9,865 bases of DNA from contig CAZIPZ010000153.1 of assembly GCA_964541075.1 (NCBI GenBank), forward strand, positions 1 through 9,865. Reading direction: 5' to 3'. Shown piece after piece: positions 5,924 to 9,865 of this stretch. The notes under the pieces were generated by a model. The model did no database searches. It saw only the letters and a program-made list of their open reading frames with translations, and had not been told where the DNA came from. Every line of letters starts with the position of its first letter. Positions within the stretch are counted from its first letter, which is position 1. Both the position numbers and the translations under genes were made by a program. This DNA is from CAZIPZ01 sp964541075. Lineage in GTDB: Bacteria; Acidobacteriota; Terriglobia; 20CM-2-55-15.

Positions 5924-6817
5924 ATGACTGTCCTAGATCGAATTATAGCTCTGACACTGCCGTTCGTCCCTAAGGCCGTCATACGCCGAGTCGCAAGTCG
6001 TTACATCGCGGGTGAAACGATCAATGAAGCCTTGAACGTGGCTGAAGGCTTCAATAAGCAGGGCATCCGGGCGACTCTCGACGTCCTCGGAGAGGATGTC
6101 CACAATCTGGACCATGCCGATCGAGCGATTCAGGAGTACTTGCATGTGCTGGATGAGATCTACCGGCGAAAGCTCAACGCGAACATCTCCATCAAACTCA
6201 CGCAGCTTGGCCTGAAGATCGACAAGGAAACGTGCTTACAGCTGATGGATCGGCTGCTGAATCGCGCGCGCGAACTGAACAATTTCGTTCGCATTGACAT
6301 GGAGGATTCCTCCTGCACGGGCGATACGCTGGAGGTGTACCGTCGGCTCCGTAATACTCATACGAATGTCGGCGTGGTCGTTCAAGCCTACCTGAGACGA
6401 ACTCAGCACGACGTAGACTCGCTGGTAGACCTACGCCCCAACTACCGGTTGTGCAAGGGCGTGTACCTCGAACCACGGACGATCGCCTATCAGGAGATGC
6501 CGATAATCAATCGAAACTACGTCGACCTTCTGGAAAAAATGTTTCGAAACGGATCACATGTCGGCATCGCAACGCACGATGAGCTCATCGTGTGGGAAGC
6601 TTTCCGTTTGATCCGCGAATTCGGCCTGAAGCCGGCAGCCTATGAATTTCAAATGCTGCTGGGCGTCGACGAAGAACTTCGAGGCATCATCCGCTCAGCG
6701 GGACACAATCTTCGCGTATACATTCCCTTTGGGCGTGACTGGTACGCGTATTCGGTCCGCCGGCTCCGCGAAAATCCAAGGCTGGCAGGTTATGTATTGC
6801 GCGCGATGTTCAGGTAG
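5924..6817 (+). CDS. Proline dehydrogenase, monofunctional, FAD-dependent
   Basis: The enzyme oxidises L-proline to 1-pyrroline-5-carboxylate, passing electrons through FAD to the quinone pool; it normally acts at the inner membrane face. The 297-residue length fits the monofunctional form of the beta/alpha-barrel family. Visible motifs are SIKLTQLGL (89-97), RIDMEDSS (123-130), QAYLRRT (154-160), LCKGVYLE with Lys178, ATHDE (216-220), EFQMLLG (241-247) and the substrate-binding end YIPFGRDWYAYSVRR (266-280). Arg279-Arg280 match the Arg pair that binds the proline carboxylate in PutA. No 1-pyrroline-5-carboxylate dehydrogenase domain or gene is present in the window, so the second step must be encoded elsewhere. 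The ATG at 5924 lies 20 bp from the divergent DUF4159 start, so any promoter must lie within that gene's 5' end. It is followed 43 bp later by the zinc-ribbon gene and rnz on the same strand. Confidence 0.92.
   Translation: MTVLDRIIALTLPFVPKAVIRRVASRYIAGETINEALNVAEGFNKQGIRATLDVLGEDVHNLDHADRAIQEYLHVLDEIYRRKLNANISIKLTQLGLKIDKETCLQLMDRLLNRARELNNFVRIDMEDSSCTGDTLEVYRRLRNTHTNVGVVVQAYLRRTQHDVDSLVDLRPNYRLCKGVYLEPRTIAYQEMPIINRNYVDLLEKMFRNGSHVGIATHDELIVWEAFRLIREFGLKPAAYEFQMLLGVDEELRGIIRSAGHNLRVYIPFGRDWYAYSVRRLRENPRLAGYVLRAMFR
5942..5947 (-). promoter_or_regulatory. Candidate -10 box for the DUF4159 gene
   Basis: A perfect TATAAT reads leftward at 5942-5947, which would start transcription near 5935 and leave a leader of about 32 nt before the ATG at 5903. 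No good -35 box lies 16-18 nt upstream (GGGACG or similar), so an activator or another sigma factor might be needed, or the match is chance. It lies inside the 5' end of the divergent proline dehydrogenase gene. Confidence 0.3.
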
Positions 6818-6860
6818 GGCGGCCGGAAAAATGATTCAGGCATGCTAAGCTTTACCGCTG

Positions 6861-7106
6861 ATGCCGATATTCGACTACCACTGCGCAAAGTGTGACATGG
6901 TGTTCGAAAAATTGTTGATGCCCGGTGATTGCGCCGCGGTCGCCTGTCCCGACTGTTCGGGCGCGGTCGATCAAATCGCGTCCGCGCCGGCGCTGCACAA
7001 GACTTCTTCTCGCAATGGTGTGTTGCGAAGGGAATATAAGGCATATCGCAAACAATGGAGTGAAAGCGCATACATGCCAAGGCCTGGAAAAAAATCCAAA
7101 GACTAA
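6861..7106 (+). CDS. FmdB-type zinc-ribbon protein
   Basis: This 81-residue protein starts MPIFDYHCAKC, the hallmark start of the FmdB/CxxC-CxxC regulatory protein family. The four zinc ligands are Cys8, Cys11, Cys29 and Cys32, with the second pair in ACPDCSG. The C-terminal half is polar and basic (RREYKAYRKQW, then PGKKSKD) with no membrane segment. FmdB was first linked to formamidase regulation, but the role of most family members is unknown. Nucleic-acid or protein binding is a guess from the fold and charge. The ATG at 6861 is 43 bp after proline dehydrogenase, and the TAA is only 6 bp before the rnz start, so it is likely co-translated with RNase Z. An obvious ribosome binding site is missing. 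Confidence 0.85.
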   Translation: MPIFDYHCAKCDMVFEKLLMPGDCAAVACPDCSGAVDQIASAPALHKTSSRNGVLRREYKAYRKQWSESAYMPRPGKKSKD

Positions 7107-7112
7107 TCCACC

Positions 7113-8027
7113 TTGAAGATTGTCCTGCTAGGAACAAGTTCGGCCATCCCGACGCTCACCAGAGGGTTGTCTTCAACCGCGCTCATACGTGAAGGCGACG
7201 TCTTTTTGTTTGATTGCGGTGAAGGAACGCAACTCCAGTTAATGCGATCAGGCGTCAAACGAAGCCGCATTCACAGCATCTTTATTGGTCACCTTCACGG
7301 CGACCATCTTTATGGCATAGCGGGCTTGATCAGCACGCTGCATCTCGATGGTCGCGAGACGCCGCTGAATGTTTTCGGCCCTGATGGTCTGCGGCATTTT
7401 TTACAAGCTGCTTTTCGTACAACGGACCTTCAGTTCGATTTTAGACTGACGGTCCAGGAGTTTCCGCGCGGGTTTCGCGGACGCGTTCTCGACGAACAGG
7501 AGTTCTATGTCGACGCGCTGCCGCTCGATCATTCGATCTTTTGTCTCGGATGGCGTTTTCAGGAGAAAGTAAAACCCGGTGTGTTCAATCTGCAAAAGGC
7601 GGAAGAACTGGGAATTCCCCGTGGCCCGCTGTACGGACGCCTGCAGCATGGCGAGGAAATTCGACTTCCAGACGGGCGCGTCATCAGGCCTGACGCCGTG
7701 CTTGGCCCGCCGCGACCCGGAAAGTCCGTGGCATATTGTCTCGATACACAGTTCTCTGAACGATCGATCGAGCTAGCCGATCAATGCACAGCACTCATCC
7801 ATGAAACCACGTTCGGACAGGACGCCGTGGACATGGCTCGCGAGCGTAAACACTCCACAATGGAAGACGCCGCACGCGTTGCAAAGGAGGCCCGAGCTCA
7901 AACTCTCGTCGCCACGCACTTCAGCTCGCGATATGACGGACGAGAAGTTGCGAGGATCGGCAAGGAAGCCCGCAATGTGTTTGAAAACATCACGGTCGGA
8001 CGAGATCTTCTGGAGATCGAGATCTAA
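7113..8027 (+). CDS. rnz: Ribonuclease Z, tRNA 3' endonuclease
   Basis: RNase Z cuts the 3' trailer from tRNA precursors in the cytosol, using two zinc ions in a metallo-beta-lactamase fold. The 304-residue protein has GTSSAIPT near the start, FDCGEGTQ (33-40), the metal motif His60-x-His62-x-Asp64-His65 in GHLHGDHLYG, His140, Asp211 in CLDTQF, HSTMEDA (247-253) and His269 in ATHFSSRY. The segment at about 152-208, with several Gly-Pro pairs, fits the flexible arm that holds the tRNA in long-armed bacterial RNase Z. Length and motif order are normal. The start is TTG at 7113, six bases after the zinc-ribbon stop; the next in-frame ATG would remove the N-terminal strand and the FDCGEGTQ motif. 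It converges on the rhodanese gene with 17 bp between the two stops and no clear terminator. Confidence 0.95.
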   Translation: MKIVLLGTSSAIPTLTRGLSSTALIREGDVFLFDCGEGTQLQLMRSGVKRSRIHSIFIGHLHGDHLYGIAGLISTLHLDGRETPLNVFGPDGLRHFLQAAFRTTDLQFDFRLTVQEFPRGFRGRVLDEQEFYVDALPLDHSIFCLGWRFQEKVKPGVFNLQKAEELGIPRGPLYGRLQHGEEIRLPDGRVIRPDAVLGPPRPGKSVAYCLDTQFSERSIELADQCTALIHETTFGQDAVDMARERKHSTMEDAARVAKEARAQTLVATHFSSRYDGREVARIGKEARNVFENITVGRDLLEIEI

Positions 8028-8044
8028 GAGTCCATCTATGTCGA

Positions 8045-8695
8045 TCAGTATCTCGAAATCGATGGATCGATTTGAAATGACCACGCATCTATCCCGCCGC
8101 TCATGCTGCGCGTGTTCATGAATCCGTGTCCGCGCAAGTACGCAGCCGCATCCAGACTGCGAATCCCGTGATGACACATCGTGACGATAGCGGAATCCTT
8201 GGGCCACGTCTGTAGAATGTCCTGCGCAAGTGACTGGTCGACGAGGAGGCTTCCCTCGATTTTGGCGATCGCGTACTCGTCGGGTGTACGGACATCGAGC
8301 AGCTTGACCTTTCCTTGCTTGAGCAGCTCGGAAACTTCTCGCGGCGTGATCTCGATGTTTTTCTCCAGCTCAGCGCTGTTCCTGACGTGTTCGATGACTT
8401 CGTTCACATCAAGTCCGTGATTGCCTGCAACGGTCGATAAAGTGTCCGTGGGCTGAAAACCGCAGCTGCTGCAGCCTCCGATATGATATCGCTGGAAGAG
8501 AACCCGTTGTGCGGATGGAAATACTCTCGTGACTTGCTCCATCCTCCAGGAGCCGGACAAATCCTTTGGGTCGGTGCTGACGGGGTCACCGGATCCCCTT
8601 AGCGGCTTCAGCGCCCGGATGTCCAGTTCGTCATCGTTCGTCGCGGGCGTAGGTCCGCTTTTCCTGCCGAAAATTCTCGAAAGCAATGTCGCCAT
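8045..8695 (-). CDS. DUF1858-like plus rhodanese domain protein
   Basis: Rhodanese domains carry sulfur as a Cys persulfide. From the ATG at 8695 the protein has 216 residues. Residues 1-50 are a polar leader (MATLLSRIFGRKSG). Residues 52-108 resemble a DUF1858/disulfide-type domain with Cys75-Ser-Ser-Cys78 in HIGGCSSCGF and then LDVNEVIEHV. Residues 115-208 are a rhodanese domain: LLDVRTPDEY (132-141), the active loop Cys174-His-His-Gly-Ile-Arg-Ser180, and SGGIDAWS. The catalytic Cys is intact. The chosen start overlaps the end of miaB by 65 bp and has AGGGAG (8705-8710) 9 nt upstream. An alternative ATG at 8542 would leave both domains but its GGAGG abuts the start codon. There is no signal peptide, so it is probably cytosolic. 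Its place after miaB suggests, but does not show, sulfur supply for tRNA thiolation. Confidence 0.85.
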   Translation of the reverse strand: MATLLSRIFGRKSGPTPATNDDELDIRALKPLRGSGDPVSTDPKDLSGSWRMEQVTRVFPSAQRVLFQRYHIGGCSSCGFQPTDTLSTVAGNHGLDVNEVIEHVRNSAELEKNIEITPREVSELLKQGKVKLLDVRTPDEYAIAKIEGSLLVDQSLAQDILQTWPKDSAIVTMCHHGIRSLDAAAYLRGHGFMNTRSMSGGIDAWSFQIDPSISRY

Positions 8696-9865
8696 CTTCG
8701 ATCGCTCCCTCCAGCGTTGCGCGCTGCGCATTCGTGATGCGCGCCCGGACAAGTTCTCCGGGCAATACATTTCCGTTTATGTGCACTTTAAGGTTCGAGC
8801 GTGTTCTGCCGAAGTTGTTCTCTTCGACAAGAACCTCCTGAATCGCACCAACCAACTTGGAACGTTTTTGCAGTGCGATTCGATCCATGAGAGCCAGACA
8901 CTCCCGGTGCCGCTCCTCAATCAATGTATCCGGCAGATCGTTGAATTCGGCTGCCGGCGTCCCGGTGCGCTGCGAGTACTTGAAAATGAACCCCCAGTCG
9001 AATTGAGTTTCCTCGATCAGGGACAAAGTCTGCCGGAAGTCATCGTCGGTCTCCCCAGGGAACCCGACAATGATATCCGTGCTGAGCGTCATATTGGGCA
9101 TTGCCGCGCGCATTCGCTCGACGCGGGAAAGATACTGCTCTCGAGTGTAGTTGCGGGCCATGCGCTTCAGCATTGAGTTGGAACCGGACTGCACGGGCAA
9201 ATGCAGCGCTTCGCAGACCTCAGGCGTGGAAGCCATGGTTTCGATGACACGGTCGTCCATGTAATAAGGATGAGGGCTGATAAACCGAACCCGGTCCACC
9301 CCCTCGACGCTTGAAACCGCCGCGAGGAGATCGGCGAATCGATGCCCTCCACTTCGATAAGAATTCACCGTCTGTCCCAGGAGTGTGATTTCTCGAGCGC
9401 CTTCATTCACGCGATCACGCACCTCAGCGAGTATCTGCTCCATCGTGTGGTAAGTCTCGCGGCCGCGAACATGCGGAACGATGCAATACGTGCAGGAGTA
9501 ATTGCAGCCGCGCATGATGGTGACAAACGCGGCCACCCTATCGTCCGTACTCGCTACGGCATAATCCAGTTCCTCATCGGTTTCGCGGCGGTCGAGGAGG
9601 CCCTGCGTCATTTCTCGAAAATTCTCGATCGACTTCGCGCCCACAACAAGATCGACGAACGGAAAGCGGTCTTCCAGGTATTCCTTGGTCCGCTCCGCTG
9701 CACAACCCGTAACCACGACCTTCCGGCCGGTTCGTTTGGCTTTCCAGCGCTTGAGCCGTCCGATTTCTGAAAAAGCGCGGTCCTCGGCATGCTGGCGAAC
9801 GGTGCACGTGTTGACCAGCAGAATCGATGCTTCGTCCTGATCCTGTGTCTCCACGAGGCCTCGCG
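8631..9865 (-). CDS. miaB: MiaB, tRNA-2-methylthio-N6-dimethylallyladenosine synthase (partial, 5' end missing)
   Basis: MiaB is a radical SAM methylthiotransferase that converts i6A37 to ms2i6A37 in tRNAs reading codons starting with U. The frame is open to the window edge; 410 codons are visible and the first 20-30 residues, including the first Cys of the auxiliary Fe-S cluster, are outside. Visible auxiliary-cluster Cys are in NTCTVRQHAED and VTGCAAER. The radical SAM motif CNYSCTYC follows, then IVPHVRGRE, which favours MiaB over RimO. SGSNSMLKRMARNYTREQY and DIIVGFPGETDDDF are typical of the family. The C-terminal TRAM domain (FGRTRSN through VRARITNAQRATLEG) binds tRNA. A GTG at 9854 is not the likely start, because the reading frame continues upstream with a family-like RGLVE. 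The rhodanese gene starts inside its 3' end. MtaB, the t6A methylthiotransferase, is a less likely alternative. Confidence 0.93.
   Translation of the reverse strand, partial: RGLVETQDQDEASILLVNTCTVRQHAEDRAFSEIGRLKRWKAKRTGRKVVVTGCAAERTKEYLEDRFPFVDLVVGAKSIENFREMTQGLLDRRETDEELDYAVASTDDRVAAFVTIMRGCNYSCTYCIVPHVRGRETYHTMEQILAEVRDRVNEGAREITLLGQTVNSYRSGGHRFADLLAAVSSVEGVDRVRFISPHPYYMDDRVIETMASTPEVCEALHLPVQSGSNSMLKRMARNYTREQYLSRVERMRAAMPNMTLSTDIIVGFPGETDDDFRQTLSLIEETQFDWGFIFKYSQRTGTPAAEFNDLPDTLIEERHRECLALMDRIALQKRSKLVGAIQEVLVEENNFGRTRSNLKVHINGNVLPGELVRARITNAQRATLEGAIEDGDIAFENFRQEKRTYARDER
8726..8763 (-). repeat. Two tandem hairpins near the 3' end of miaB
   Basis: Two perfect inverted repeats lie back to back: GCGCAT/ATGCGC (8726-8731 and 8737-8742, 5-nt loop) and GCCCGGA/TCCGGGC (8743-8749 and 8757-8763, 7-nt loop). 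They are inside the TRAM codons of miaB, and on the transcript they end about 15 nt before the AGGGAG of the rhodanese gene. No T-tract follows, so they are not a terminator. They might slow ribosomes, expose the downstream start or mark an RNA processing site; coding constraint is the plain alternative. Confidence 0.45.

Noticed and set aside
6302..6314. Palindrome GGAGGATTCCTCC in proline dehydrogenase
   Set aside because: It encodes part of the conserved MEDSS segment and lies mid-gene; no regulatory role is suggested.
8056..8073. Perfect inverted repeat AAATCGAT-GG-ATCGATTT at the end of the rhodanese gene, as a bidirectional terminator between convergent genes
   Set aside because: A 2-nt centre makes a poor hairpin, no T-tract follows, and the bases encode the common rhodanese ending IDPSI, so coding explains it.
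9852..9854. GTG as the true start of miaB
   Set aside because: The frame stays open upstream and the residues before it fit the family, while the first cluster Cys would be lost; the gene is cut by the window edge.

Overview
No mobile element, CRISPR array, RNA gene or obviously new multi-gene system is visible. This is an ordinary, gene-dense chromosomal segment from a moderately GC-rich bacterium. Acidobacteriota or a close relative is my best guess, inferred from a DUF4159 secreted protein, a TPR protein with an end-of-group-like tail, a DUF1858-rhodanese protein, a compact S13 carboxypeptidase and csrA together. The taxonomy is inference and was not tested.

Left part (1-3872, all minus strand, read right to left): csrA; a 246-bp gap holding a doubtful 73-codon ORF and a near-consensus sigma70 promoter; a TPR protein with a lysine-rich N-terminal tail; glmR (yvcK); glmU; and the first 79 codons of glmS, cut by the window edge. 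TPR-glmR overlap by 4 bp and glmR-glmU abut, so these genes probably form one transcript. The module covers UDP-GlcNAc supply: GlmS makes glucosamine-6-phosphate, GlmU performs the last two steps to UDP-GlcNAc, and GlmR is the UDP-GlcNAc-binding regulator known in Bacillus to act on GlmS.

Middle (3873-5903): a divergent intergenic region with two inverted repeats separates csrA from dacB (plus strand), a compact PBP4-type D-Ala-D-Ala carboxypeptidase with a signal peptide. Its 3' end overlaps by 32 bp the 3' end of a convergent secreted DUF4159 protein gene.

Right part (5924-9865): a plus-strand run of proline dehydrogenase, an FmdB-type zinc-ribbon protein and RNase Z converges on a minus-strand pair, miaB (start outside the window) followed by a DUF1858-rhodanese gene whose start lies inside the end of miaB. 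RNase Z and MiaB place tRNA maturation and tRNA modification side by side.

The points most worth a second look are the CsrA with an altered RNA-binding position, the glmR-glmU-glmS operon behind a lysine-tailed TPR gene, the miaB/rhodanese overlap with tandem hairpins before the second start, and the leader region between csrA and dacB.
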